Positions 1-6,714 of a DNA stretch of 6,933 nucleotides are shown piece by piece (the first letter of the stretch is position 1; each line of letters starts with the position of its first letter). The notes beneath the pieces were generated by a model. The model saw only the letters and a list, made by a program, of their open reading frames with translations. It searched no databases and was not told the DNA's origin. This DNA comes from Chitinophagaceae bacterium (GTDB lineage: Bacteria > Bacteroidota > Bacteroidia > Chitinophagales > Chitinophagaceae), in contig CANGEZ010000108.1 in NCBI GenBank assembly GCA_947452875.1, forward strand, positions 1-6,933, written 5' to 3'. The translations under genes and the position numbers were made by a program.

Positions 1-22
1 AAAAATATAAATATTTTTTTTG

Positions 23-39
23 GCGTTCCATAGGAACGC
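23..39. repeat. Perfect hairpin 3' of the transposase gene (possible IS/REP end)
   Basis: A 7-bp perfect stem (GCGTTCC / GGAACGC) closes a 3-base ATA loop. It lies 26 bases beyond the stop codon of the transposase on the minus strand. Neither side carries the U-rich tail expected of an intrinsic terminator: on the minus strand the hairpin is followed by an A run, and on the plus strand by mixed sequence. IS200/IS605 elements and REP-associated tyrosine transposases recognise small subterminal hairpins of this kind, so the best reading is an element end or a REP-like repeat. This is inferred from position and shape; no second copy is present in the window. Confidence 0.6.
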
Positions 40-65
40 ATCGTGATGAATTTTGAATTGTTTTA

Positions 66-527
66 TTATTCAGGGTTGATGAAAATGTATTTTTCATCCC
101 ATTCCACATCCCAATGATTTAGATATTCGCGGTATTCGTCAAGAAATTCAGTTTTAGCATGATGTGCTTCTTGATTGATAATGTAATTGATGACATTTTT
201 GATGTCTTTATGGGAATATGAAAATGCACCAAATCCACGCTGCCATTCGAATTTTTTCGGTGTTAATTCTTGGTCATTAATCCATTTGCTGCTTTCTGTT
301 TTTACATTTTGTATCAGCGATGAAATACATTGGTCTGGTTTGATACCTGCGAATATATGAATATGATCCGCGACACTGTTTATCTGTATCATTTTGTGTT
401 TGTTGTTTTGGAAAATGCCAGTGATGTACTGGTGTAAGCGTCCTTTCCATTTGGCATCAATCAATGCCTGCCTGTGTTTTACAGCGAATACAAATTGAAT
501 GTAAAGTTGTGTATAGGTGTTAGCCAT
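66..527 (-). CDS. tnpA: IS200-like HUH/Y1 tyrosine transposase
   Basis: This is a single-strand DNA transposase of the Y1 (IS200/IS605 TnpA) family, 153 residues from the chosen start, which is normal for the family. Numbering from that start, the metal-binding HUH motif is DHIHIF with His55 and His57. The catalytic tyrosine is Tyr115 in the helix NYIINQ, and Gln119, four residues on, matches the family's third metal ligand. The GFGAFSYS stretch before that helix (about residues 98-105) is typical of Bacteroidota copies. All active-site residues are present, so the enzyme looks intact. I chose the ATG at 525-527, giving MANTYTQ; an upstream in-frame GTG at 546-548 would add seven poorly conserved residues and would overlap the candidate -7 box. 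No tnpB follows, so it is an IS200-type or REP-associated (RAYT-like) gene rather than IS605. The flanking hairpins at 23-39 and 551-577 could be its substrates. Domestication cannot be judged from one copy. Confidence 0.9.
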   Translation of the reverse strand: MANTYTQLYIQFVFAVKHRQALIDAKWKGRLHQYITGIFQNNKHKMIQINSVADHIHIFAGIKPDQCISSLIQNVKTESSKWINDQELTPKKFEWQRGFGAFSYSHKDIKNVINYIINQEAHHAKTEFLDEYREYLNHWDVEWDEKYIFINPE

Positions 528-547
528 TTTGTGTAATTTTTTCAACA

Positions 548-555
548 CAAAACTA
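548..555 (-). promoter_or_regulatory. Candidate -7 box for the transposase gene
   Basis: The minus strand reads TAGTTTTG, an exact match to the Bacteroidota -7 consensus TAnnTTTG, placed so that transcription would begin about 14 bases before the ATG at 527. No TTG-like -33 element is visible at the expected 19-21 base distance, so support is partial. Confidence 0.35.
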
Positions 556-577
556 TTTGCTACTTTAATAAATAGTT
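551..577. repeat. Inverted repeat 5' of the transposase gene
   Basis: AACTATTT (551-558) is the exact reverse complement of AAATAGTT (570-577), an 8-bp A/T-rich stem with an 11-base loop. It lies 24 bases upstream of the transposase start and overlaps the candidate -7 box. It could be the left-end hairpin of an IS200-like element or a structure that limits transposase expression. Its sequence is unlike that of the 23-39 hairpin, and A/T-rich inverted repeats of this size can arise by chance. Confidence 0.35.
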
Positions 578-588
578 ATAAAAAACGC

Positions 589-621
589 TGAAGTTTATTT
601 ATGCCAGGAGTGAAGTTTATT
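589..621. repeat. 11-bp direct repeat between transposase and DUF5683 genes
   Basis: TGAAGTTTATT occurs at 589-599 and again at 611-621, a 22-base offset, in the gap between the transposase upstream region and the 3' end of the DUF5683 gene. It is exact. Its role is unknown: it may be a duplication left at the junction of an inserted element, or a chance repeat in A/T-rich DNA. Confidence 0.5.
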
Positions 622-636
622 CAGTAGGTAGATTTT

Positions 637-1218
637 CTATTTAATCGTCATCACCAAACTCAATCCATTGGTTCTTGCCATAGGAGAGTAGCCCGCTTTG
701 AATTGTATGCTAAGGTCATCACTAACATCAAATGATTTCAAATGCGCATCCACGGCGGCATCGGCAACATTCAATCCCCAAACCAAAATAAAAAATACGG
801 CACAATAATCTACATTCTGTCTAACGGCATTTCTGAATTCTCTAATTCGTTCTGGCTGGTCTTTTACGCTGTAATATGGTTGTTTAATCTGGTCGTCATT
901 TGTAGGGTCGTTATCAGTAGCTAATATATACGCAGATTTAGAATCACGGTATTGGATAATGTTTCTTCGAAATAAAAAGGCTGTGGTTCCAAGTGCACCA
1001 TAAACCAAGGGCACTTTCCATATTTTTTTGTTGGTGATTTGCCCCCAACCCGGAATAATAGCAGATCTTACAATCGCTTTTTTTGGGTTGAATTTTAAAA
1101 CTGTATCTTTTTTTAGATGCAAAACAGGAATGAGGAGACTGTCTTCCTGTGCCAAAATATTCTCATTCGCCAAGAAAATAATCAGTAAAAGAAATATCCA
1201 TTTTTTCAAGGCCAACAT
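637..1218 (-). CDS. DUF5683 family exported/membrane protein
   Basis: A 193-residue protein of unknown biochemical function that I recognise as DUF5683. Residues 1-23 form a signal peptide or N-terminal membrane anchor: a lysine pair, a long hydrophobic run, then a plausible cleavage site at ILA-QED. The family core begins near residue 44 with FNPKKAIVRSAIIPGWGQ and continues through NKKIWKVPLVYG (63-74); the PGxGQ turn and WKVP motif are hallmarks. Two hydrophobic segments follow, about 69-83 and 138-152, the second running into LNVADAAVDAHL (149-160). The family is found mainly in Bacteroidota, usually directly after parB. Here its ATG overlaps the parB stop codon by one base (TAATG), implying translational coupling. 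It is the last gene of the par cluster in this window. A link between the segregation machinery and the envelope is suggested only by gene order. The family call is firm; the function is unknown. Confidence 0.85.
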   Translation of the reverse strand: MLALKKWIFLLLIIFLANENILAQEDSLLIPVLHLKKDTVLKFNPKKAIVRSAIIPGWGQITNKKIWKVPLVYGALGTTAFLFRRNIIQYRDSKSAYILATDNDPTNDDQIKQPYYSVKDQPERIREFRNAVRQNVDYCAVFFILVWGLNVADAAVDAHLKSFDVSDDLSIQFKAGYSPMARTNGLSLVMTIK

Positions 1219-2126
1219 TAGCTTACGTTGATTTTCAATTTCTCTAAAAGACCATTCAATTCTTCTAATGAATAATAATCAAATTGAATGGAGCCGTATC
1301 CTTTTTTATTGTGTGTCAGTTTTACTTTAGTGCCGTATTCTGATGCAATTTTATCTTCAATTTTTTTATAAGCATCGGGCATGGTAGGCTTTACTATCGC
1401 TTTTGGTGTGTTGCCTGTGTAAAGCTTTCTGACTAAATCTTCAGTTTGTCTCACTGACAATCCATTCTTTTTTATTTCTGAAAAAATGTATAATTGTTTA
1501 TCTACTACATCGACATTGATAATGGCTCTGGCATGTCCCATTGAAATCAATCCGTTTCTTACCGCTACTTGAATATCAGGAGGCAATTTTAATAGTCGTA
1601 CATAGTTGGTGACTGTGCTTCTGTCTTTGCCCATTCTTTCAGCCAATTGCTCTTGTGAGTAATCCAAATCGTCCATCAGCCTTTTATAACTCAAGGCAAT
1701 TTCAATCGCATTAAGATTTTCTCTTTGTAAATTTTCAAGTAGTGCTAATTCAAGAATATTATCATCGTTGCTTTGACGGATGTAAACCGGTACTTCTTTT
1801 AAACCGGCAATTCTCGAAGCCCTGAATCTTCTTTCTCCAGCAATTAATCTGAATCTTCCGTTAGGTATTGCAGATACCGTCAATGGCTGAATGATGCCAT
1901 GCATTTTGATGGATGAGGCTAATTCGCTTAATGCAACTTCATCAAAATCTTTTCTAGGCTGGTTGGGGTTAACATCAATTTTGTCTAAAGTAACATTCAA
2001 AGTTGAAGTTGACTTTTCTACCACTTCAGTCTTTAAAGTTCCAGCAGTGTTTTTAAGATCTGCATCAATATTTTGAAGCAAACTTCTGATTCCTTTTCCT
2101 AAAGCATCATTTTTCTTTGGCTGCAT
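1218..2126 (-). CDS. parB: Chromosome partitioning protein ParB (Spo0J-like CTPase)
   Basis: ParB is the parS-binding CTPase clamp that loads around the replication origin region and stimulates ParA. The 302-residue length is normal for a chromosomal ParB. The N-terminus has the ParA-contact motif ALGKGIRSLL (8-17), then a variable linker. The CTP-binding ParB/Srx domain spans about 43-138: box I NPNQPRKDF (53-61), the HGIIQPL segment (76-82), the GERRFRA nucleotide-binding motif (97-103) and ENLQRENL (131-138). A helix-turn-helix follows (about 157-180, SQEQLAERMGKDRSTVTNYVRL) and then the GHARAI motif (197-202). The C-terminal 45 residues form the dimerisation region, ending in LEELNGLLEKLKI. 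All key residues look intact. The gene follows parA by 51 bases containing an octamer repeat and overlaps the DUF5683 start. No parS match is visible in this window. Confidence 0.97.
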   Translation of the reverse strand: MQPKKNDALGKGIRSLLQNIDADLKNTAGTLKTEVVEKSTSTLNVTLDKIDVNPNQPRKDFDEVALSELASSIKMHGIIQPLTVSAIPNGRFRLIAGERRFRASRIAGLKEVPVYIRQSNDDNILELALLENLQRENLNAIEIALSYKRLMDDLDYSQEQLAERMGKDRSTVTNYVRLLKLPPDIQVAVRNGLISMGHARAIINVDVVDKQLYIFSEIKKNGLSVRQTEDLVRKLYTGNTPKAIVKPTMPDAYKKIEDKIASEYGTKVKLTHNKKGYGSIQFDYYSLEELNGLLEKLKINVS

Positions 2127-2132
2127 GATTTA

Positions 2133-2164
2133 TTTGATAATTTGACAAATTGACGATTTGATGA
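2133..2164. repeat. Four-copy 8-bp tandem repeat between parA and parB
   Basis: TTGA recurs at 2134, 2142, 2150 and 2158, exactly every 8 bases. The units are TTTGATAA, TTTGACAA, ATTGACGA and TTTGATGA, giving the consensus (T/A)TTGA(T/C)(A/G)A. The array also contains the 13-base inverted repeat AATTTGACAAATT (2139-2151). It fills most of the 51-base gap between the parA stop and the parB start. I recall similar octamer tracts in other Bacteroidota intergenic regions but cannot verify that here. Its function is unknown. Confidence 0.75.
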
Positions 2165-2177
2165 TTGGCAGTATTGG

Positions 2178-2978
2178 TTATTCTAAAATTCTTTGTTCCT
2201 GACTTATTCTAGTCATGTTGTTTTTTTGCAAAATCTCTTTAGCCAGATTCAAGTAATTAACTGCGCCTTTACTATCAGAATCATAAAGAATTACAGGTTT
2301 GCCCACGCTTGGCGCCTCACTCAATCTGGTATTTCTGTGAATGATGCTGCTGAAAACCATGTCTTCAAAATGGCGTCTCACTTCACTTACCACCTGATTG
2401 CTTAATCTTAAACGACCATCGTACATGGTCATCAAAATACCTTCGATCTTAAGTTCAGTATTCAATCGGTTTTGGACAATTTTTACGGTGTTCAGTAATT
2501 TACCCAAACCTTCTAATGCAAAGAATTCTGTTTGTACAGGAATCACCACGCTATCAGCAGCAGTAAGTGCATTTACAGTGATCAATCCTAAAGAAGGAGA
2601 ACAATCAATAATGATGAACTGGTATTCATCAGCAACAGATTCCAATATTTTTTTCAAAACCAATTCACGATTGGGATAGTTAATCATTTCAATTTCAGCA
2701 CCCACCAAATCAATATGGGAAGGAATCAAATCAAGATGCGGAATGCTTGTCTTGAGAATTACATCTTTTGCCACGGCTTCATTCACCATGCAATCATACA
2801 AGCTTTTGGTGATGTTTTGCAAATCGAAACCCACGCCTGTAGTGCTATTTGCCTGAGGATCGGCATCAACTAATAACGTTTTATATTCTAGTATAGCGAG
2901 ACTCGCTGCCAGGTTGATGGCTGTAGTTGTTTTGCCAACTCCGCCTTTTTGATTTGCTACACCAATGATTCTTGCCAT
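2178..2978 (-). CDS. parA: Chromosome partitioning ATPase ParA (Soj-like)
   Basis: ParA is a deviant-Walker ATPase that binds DNA nonspecifically as an ATP dimer and moves ParB-bound origins. At 266 residues it is a small chromosomal (Soj-type) ParA without the N-terminal HTH domain of type Ia plasmid ParAs. Visible motifs are the deviant Walker A KGGVGKTT (11-18, signature Lys11 and catalytic-loop Lys16), Walker A' LLVDADPQANST (35-46) with Asp40, and Walker B FIIIDCSP (121-128). The conserved PVQTEFFALEG (147-157) and RNTRLSEAPS segments follow, and the C-terminal KGAVNYLNLAKEI is typical. The start MARIIGVANQKGG places the first beta strand at the N-terminus as in the family, with no better upstream start. 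It is the first gene of the minus-strand parA-parB-DUF5683 cluster and is divergent from the reductase. The chromosomal assignment rests on the short form and neighbours. Confidence 0.97.
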   Translation of the reverse strand: MARIIGVANQKGGVGKTTTAINLAASLAILEYKTLLVDADPQANSTTGVGFDLQNITKSLYDCMVNEAVAKDVILKTSIPHLDLIPSHIDLVGAEIEMINYPNRELVLKKILESVADEYQFIIIDCSPSLGLITVNALTAADSVVIPVQTEFFALEGLGKLLNTVKIVQNRLNTELKIEGILMTMYDGRLRLSNQVVSEVRRHFEDMVFSSIIHRNTRLSEAPSVGKPVILYDSDSKGAVNYLNLAKEILQKNNMTRISQEQRILE

Positions 2979-3140
2979 ATTTGTCTGGTTCTATTTGTAA
3001 TTTTACGCAAAATTCGGTTATTTTTTGTTCTAAATTTCGTAAAGTTATCAAGGATGGAGATTTATTCAATAGTTTTAAAACAATCTTGCCCAATTCTTGT
3101 TTATCTCTTTATTCTATAACAAATTGCAACAAATTTATTC
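2979..3140. other. Divergent intergenic region between parA and the reductase
   Basis: This 162-base A/T-rich spacer must carry promoters for both directions. I see no complete Bacteroidota promoter (TTTG near -33 plus TAnnTTTG near -7) on either strand. Partial matches are TAGTTTTA (plus, 3070-3077), TAAATTTC (plus, 3031-3038) and an exact TAAATTTG on the minus strand (3130-3137) that lacks a -33 partner. There is no parS-like palindrome here. Confidence 0.5.
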
Positions 3141-3641
3141 ATGATTACATTAATAGCCGGAACTGCCAGAATCGGCAGTAATACCAAGAAAATTGCGCTG
3201 GAATATGCCAGATTGCTAAAAGAGAAAGGTGTCGAAGTGAATTTTCTGAGTTTAGACGAACATAATGTTTACGAAAGAAACGAGGCCTTTATCGAAATGG
3301 AAAAAAAGTTTCTCATTCCAACTCGAAAATTCATCATCATACTTCCTGAATACAATGGATCCTATTCTGGTATTCTTAAACTTATGATTGATAATTCTGA
3401 TGTAGCACATTGCTGGCATAGGAAAAAGGTGCTATTGACAGGCGTATCTACCGGTCGTGCAGGAAATTTAAGAGGCATGGAACATCTGACGGGAGTATTA
3501 CTTTATCTTAAGATGCATGTACATCACAACAGACTACCCATCAGCACAGTTGATAAGGTGTTGGATCAAAACAATCAAATACACGATTCGCTTACATTAC
3601 AGGCAATCGATCATCAATTAGACGAATTTTTAAGCGAATAA
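3141..3641 (+). CDS. NAD(P)H-dependent FMN reductase-like flavoprotein
   Basis: A 166-residue protein with the flavodoxin-like fold of the NADPH-dependent FMN reductase family (related to SsuE, ArsH, chromate and azo reductases). Such enzymes bind FMN and pass electrons from NAD(P)H to flavin, quinones or metals in the cytoplasm. The N-terminal strand MITLIAG runs into the FMN phosphate-binding loop GTARIGSNT (7-15). The segment LPEYNGSYSGILKLMID (68-84) is the second signature, contacting the flavin ring and dimer partner. STGRAGNLRGMEHL (103-116) is the third conserved block. No signal peptide or membrane segment is seen. The start is set by the first beta strand beginning at once, with A/T-rich sequence upstream and no Shine-Dalgarno, usual for the phylum. 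The next gene begins 7 bases later, so they probably form an operon. The physiological substrate cannot be told from sequence. Confidence 0.88.
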   Translation: MITLIAGTARIGSNTKKIALEYARLLKEKGVEVNFLSLDEHNVYERNEAFIEMEKKFLIPTRKFIIILPEYNGSYSGILKLMIDNSDVAHCWHRKKVLLTGVSTGRAGNLRGMEHLTGVLLYLKMHVHHNRLPISTVDKVLDQNNQIHDSLTLQAIDHQLDEFLSE

Positions 3642-3648
3642 AATTATT

Positions 3649-4899
3649 ATGCGTACTCCATTAGGTGTTATTGTTTTTCTTTCTCTGATGTTATTATTGG
3701 ATTTGTATGTGTTTCAATCCATAAAAATTGTAACCAACACTTCTACAATCCGAACCAGAAATTTAGTAGTATTCTCATATTGGATTGTAGTCGCTCTTTC
3801 GGTGATTTCATTTTTACTGTTTGTGTACACCCCACAGGATTTTTTTGGTAAGAAAATAAGAGTCTATTTGTTTGCCATGGTCATCGGTTTTTTCTTGGCG
3901 AAATTATTGGCGGCGACTTTTTTTGTAATAGATGACGTCAGACGAATCATACAATGGACATTTTCAAAAGCAGTGGCAAGTCCATCTGTTACTTCATCAG
4001 CAGAGGGAGATAATTTATCACGATCTGTATTTTTAAGTTGGATGGGATTAATCGCTGGCAGTAGCTTATTTGGAAGTTTGTTATATGGTTTTGGAAATAA
4101 ATACAATTACAAAGTGGTAAAACATAAATTGTCTTTTGATAATCTCCCGTCTTCCTTCAAAGGACTTAAAATAATTCATATCAGTGACATTCATACAGGA
4201 AGTTTGCTGGACAAAGCTGCTGTTGAGAAAGGTATTAAAATGATACTCGATCAAAAACCTGATGTTGTGTTTTTTACCGGCGATTTGGTAAATGACAGGG
4301 CTACAGAAATGGAAGGTTATATGGAATTGTTTTCAAAAATAACAGCTCCAATGGGTGTGTATTCTTCTTTGGGTAATCATGATTATGGCGATTATGTGCA
4401 ATGGCCTCAAGATGGAATTTCCAAAGAACAGAATTTAGATAATCTTAAAAAAGTACACGCTGAATTAGGTTGGCGTTTGTTGCTAAATGAGCATGTGGTA
4501 CTTGAAAAGAATAATGAAAAAATTGCTGTATTGGGCGTAGAAAACTGGAGTTCTAAAATAAGGTTTCCAAAATATGGTAAATTGGAAAATGCATATCAGG
4601 GAACTGATTCTTATCCTTTTAAAATATTACTGAGCCACGATCCAAGTCATTGGGATGCCCAGGTAAGAACGGATTACAGTGATATCGATTTGATGTTAAG
4701 TGGTCATACTCATGGTATGCAATTCGGTGTTGAAATTCCTGGTATCAAATGGAGTCCTGTTCAATACGTTTATAAAGAATGGGCAGGTTTATATGAAACA
4801 GGAAAAAACAAATTATACGTAAACAGAGGCTTTGGATTTTTAGGCTATCCGGGAAGGGTAGGTGTGATGCCTGAGATTACGTTGTTGGAACTAATATAA
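3649..4899 (+). CDS. Membrane-anchored calcineurin-like metallophosphoesterase
   Basis: A 416-residue two-metal phosphoesterase tethered to the inner membrane. The N-terminal third has four hydrophobic segments (about 5-24, 39-60, 71-94 and 127-148). The catalytic domain spans about 172-416, with all the family motifs: DIH (Asp180, His182), GDLVND (Asp212), GNHD (Asn243, His244), LLSHDP (His330) and GHTHG (His353, His355). This matches the YkuE/YaeI-like class, known for hydrolysing phosphoester or pyrophosphate bonds in lipid or nucleotide substrates; the actual substrate here is unknown. The side of the membrane on which the domain sits is not clear from sequence. It lies 7 bases after the reductase gene and is followed 4 bases after its stop by a strong hairpin terminator, so it ends that transcription unit. 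The four-helix anchor makes it longer than soluble relatives. All metal ligands are present, so it should be active. Confidence 0.92.
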   Translation: MRTPLGVIVFLSLMLLLDLYVFQSIKIVTNTSTIRTRNLVVFSYWIVVALSVISFLLFVYTPQDFFGKKIRVYLFAMVIGFFLAKLLAATFFVIDDVRRIIQWTFSKAVASPSVTSSAEGDNLSRSVFLSWMGLIAGSSLFGSLLYGFGNKYNYKVVKHKLSFDNLPSSFKGLKIIHISDIHTGSLLDKAAVEKGIKMILDQKPDVVFFTGDLVNDRATEMEGYMELFSKITAPMGVYSSLGNHDYGDYVQWPQDGISKEQNLDNLKKVHAELGWRLLLNEHVVLEKNNEKIAVLGVENWSSKIRFPKYGKLENAYQGTDSYPFKILLSHDPSHWDAQVRTDYSDIDLMLSGHTHGMQFGVEIPGIKWSPVQYVYKEWAGLYETGKNKLYVNRGFGFLGYPGRVGVMPEITLLELI

Positions 4900-4903
4900 A
4901 TAA

Positions 4904-4928
4904 AAATGCCCCTTTTTTAGGGGCATTT
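4904..4928. terminator. Bidirectional intrinsic terminator between convergent genes
   Basis: A perfect 10-bp stem (AAATGCCCCT / AGGGGCATTT) closes a 5-base T loop. It starts 4 bases after the phosphoesterase stop and 6 bases after the helicase stop on the other strand. On the minus strand the stem runs into TTTTTATTTA, a good U tract, so it should work best for the helicase. On the plus strand the tail is only TTTG followed by mixed sequence, so termination there may be weaker. Confidence 0.9.
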
Positions 4929-4934
4929 GATGTA

Positions 4935-6689
4935 TTAAAATTGTCTTCTTTCTCTTGGTGCAAAATTTCTTTTTCTACCGTCTTCGTTTCTTCTTCCTTC
5001 ATCATTTCTTCCGCCTTCATCACCACCTGGTCTTCTAAATCCACCATCGGCTTCATTCATTCTAACGGTTCTGTTGTTGTATCTTTTGCCGTCTATAGAT
5101 TTTATCATCTTTGCCGCATTCGCTTTGTCTACTTCAACCCAAGTGTTCATTTCACGCATGTCTATTTTGCCTAAAACATCTTTTTTCAAATTGCTTTCAT
5201 CCAAAATGAATTGCAGGAAACTTGCTTTGTAAAAACCATCTTTAGTTCCGAGATTAACAAACAATCTTGTGTATCCATTATCTCTTCTGTTGAAATTTCT
5301 TTCGCGAGTTTCGCTGTTGAAATTTTCTCTGCCATTTTCGGTTCTTTTAGCTCTGCTATCAATTCGAGTATTAAGGTCTTCAGCATTTTCATAATACTTA
5401 AGAAAATGATCGAACTCTAATGCTGCTACTCTTTGTAATACTTCTTCTTTAGTGACATTTTCAAATTTCTGCATCAAATCGGGTAAATAAGTTTCGTAGT
5501 CGCCATGAGAAATATCCGTTTCAATCAACTTGTCCATGAAATGAAAGAATTGCTTTCTGCACACATCTTTTCCGCTTGGAATGTCTAGTTTATGAAATGA
5601 AGCATTGACCATTTTTTCAAGCTGTCTGATTTTAAATGTTTCTCTGCTATGGCAAATAGAAAGACAGATACCGCTTTTACCTGCTCTTGCCGTACGTCCG
5701 CTTCTATGTGTGTATACTTCGATATCATCAGGCAATTCATAATTGATAACATGAGTGATACCATCAACATCAATCCCTCTTGCAGCCACGTCGGTAGCGA
5801 TAAGTAATTGTAAAGTTTTATTTCTAAATCTTCCCATTACTTTATCACGTTGCTGTTGGGTAAGGTCTCCGTGAAGTGCTTCAATATCATATCCGCTTTT
5901 TGATAATCTCTCTGATATTTCTTGTGCATCGGCTTTGGTACGAGTAAAGATAATGCCGTACATACCTGGATTGAAATCAATCAAGCGTTTTAGTGCTTCA
6001 TAACGGTGATGTGCAGACGCTAAAAAATATTGGTGATCAATGTTTACGTTACCACTATTCTTTTTACCAACCGTAATTTCTTTTGGTGTGGTCATGAAGT
6101 TTTTAGAAATCGCTCTTACTTCAGGAGGCATGGTAGCACTGAACAACCAGATGCTTTCCCTGTTGATGGTGTTTTTTAATACAAAGTCGATATCGTCTCT
6201 GAAGCCCATGTTCAACATTTCATCGGCTTCATCCAATACAACGTATTTTACTTTTTGTAAATCGATGGCTTTTCTTTCAATCAAATCAATTAATCTGCCT
6301 GGAGTGGCTACAACAATTTGTACACCCTGACGAAGGTTTCTGATTTGCATGGTGATAGAAGCACCGCCATATACGGCTTCAGAATTAACACCTTTTAAAT
6401 GCTTTTTAAATTGCAACAAATCATTAGTGATTTGCAAACAAAGTTCTCTTGTTGGACAAACAATCAATGCTTGTGGAAATTTTTCTGCTGCATTGATAAG
6501 ATGTAATAAAGGCAGTCCAAAAGCTGCTGTTTTACCAGTTCCGGTTTGTGCTAATCCTACAAAATCTGTAGTTCCTGAAAGAAGAACCGGAATGGCTTGT
6601 TCTTGAATGGGAGTTGGGTTTACAAATCCTAAGTCGGTTACGGACTGTAAAAGTTCGGCTTTGAGGCCTAAAGCTTCAAATGTTGTCAT
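4935..6689 (-). CDS. deaD: DEAD-box ATP-dependent RNA helicase, DeaD/CsdA-like
   Basis: An ATP-dependent RNA helicase of 584 residues that likely remodels rRNA or mRNA structure. The core (about 1-370) shows the Q motif (Phe4, PTPIQ 25-29), motif I AQTGTGKT (47-54), Ia PTREL (79-83), GG (108-109), TPGR (129-132), DEAD (153-156), SAT (184-186), IV IIFTRTK (246-252), V ATDVAARGID (298-307) and VI HRSGRTARAG (328-337). Residues 371-440 form a helical region like the DeaD/CshA dimerisation segment. An Arg/Asn-rich linker (442-470) leads to a DbpA-type RRM-like domain (about 473-545, YTRLFVNLG through NNRTVRM). The tail (550-584) is rich in Gly, Arg, Asp and Glu. This domain order favours DeaD/CsdA over RhlE; DbpA itself is shorter and has no such tail. 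No Shine-Dalgarno is visible; an A-rich stretch precedes the ATG. A long folded leader lies upstream and a terminator directly downstream. The gene symbol is by architecture, not proven orthology. Confidence 0.93.
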   Translation of the reverse strand: MTTFEALGLKAELLQSVTDLGFVNPTPIQEQAIPVLLSGTTDFVGLAQTGTGKTAAFGLPLLHLINAAEKFPQALIVCPTRELCLQITNDLLQFKKHLKGVNSEAVYGGASITMQIRNLRQGVQIVVATPGRLIDLIERKAIDLQKVKYVVLDEADEMLNMGFRDDIDFVLKNTINRESIWLFSATMPPEVRAISKNFMTTPKEITVGKKNSGNVNIDHQYFLASAHHRYEALKRLIDFNPGMYGIIFTRTKADAQEISERLSKSGYDIEALHGDLTQQQRDKVMGRFRNKTLQLLIATDVAARGIDVDGITHVINYELPDDIEVYTHRSGRTARAGKSGICLSICHSRETFKIRQLEKMVNASFHKLDIPSGKDVCRKQFFHFMDKLIETDISHGDYETYLPDLMQKFENVTKEEVLQRVAALEFDHFLKYYENAEDLNTRIDSRAKRTENGRENFNSETRERNFNRRDNGYTRLFVNLGTKDGFYKASFLQFILDESNLKKDVLGKIDMREMNTWVEVDKANAAKMIKSIDGKRYNNRTVRMNEADGGFRRPGGDEGGRNDEGRRNEDGRKRNFAPRERRQF

Positions 6690-6714
6690 TGTTTATTTTT
6701 TTAGTAAGGACCCA

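Noticed and set aside
23..39. Hairpin as an intrinsic terminator of the transposase gene
   Set aside because: On the transposase strand the stem is followed by an A run, not a U run.
528..548. Upstream GTG start for the transposase (seven extra residues)
   Set aside because: GTG is less likely than the ATG at 527, the added residues are not typical of the family, and the start would precede the transcription start implied by the -7 box.
2881..3093. 70-residue minus-strand frame overlapping the parA start
   Set aside because: It overlaps the parA Walker A coding region in another frame and shows no family features.
3130..3137. TAAATTTG on the minus strand as the parA promoter
   Set aside because: It matches the -7 consensus but has no -33 element at 19-21 bases and would give a 145-base leader; an A/T-rich region yields such matches by chance.
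3864..4106. 80-residue minus-strand frame inside the phosphoesterase gene
   Set aside because: It lies wholly antisense to a well-supported gene and has no recognisable domain.
5186..5420. Overlapping 68- and 69-residue frames within the helicase gene
   Set aside because: They are alternative-frame shadows of the Arg/Asn-rich linker and RNA-binding domain, with low-complexity composition.
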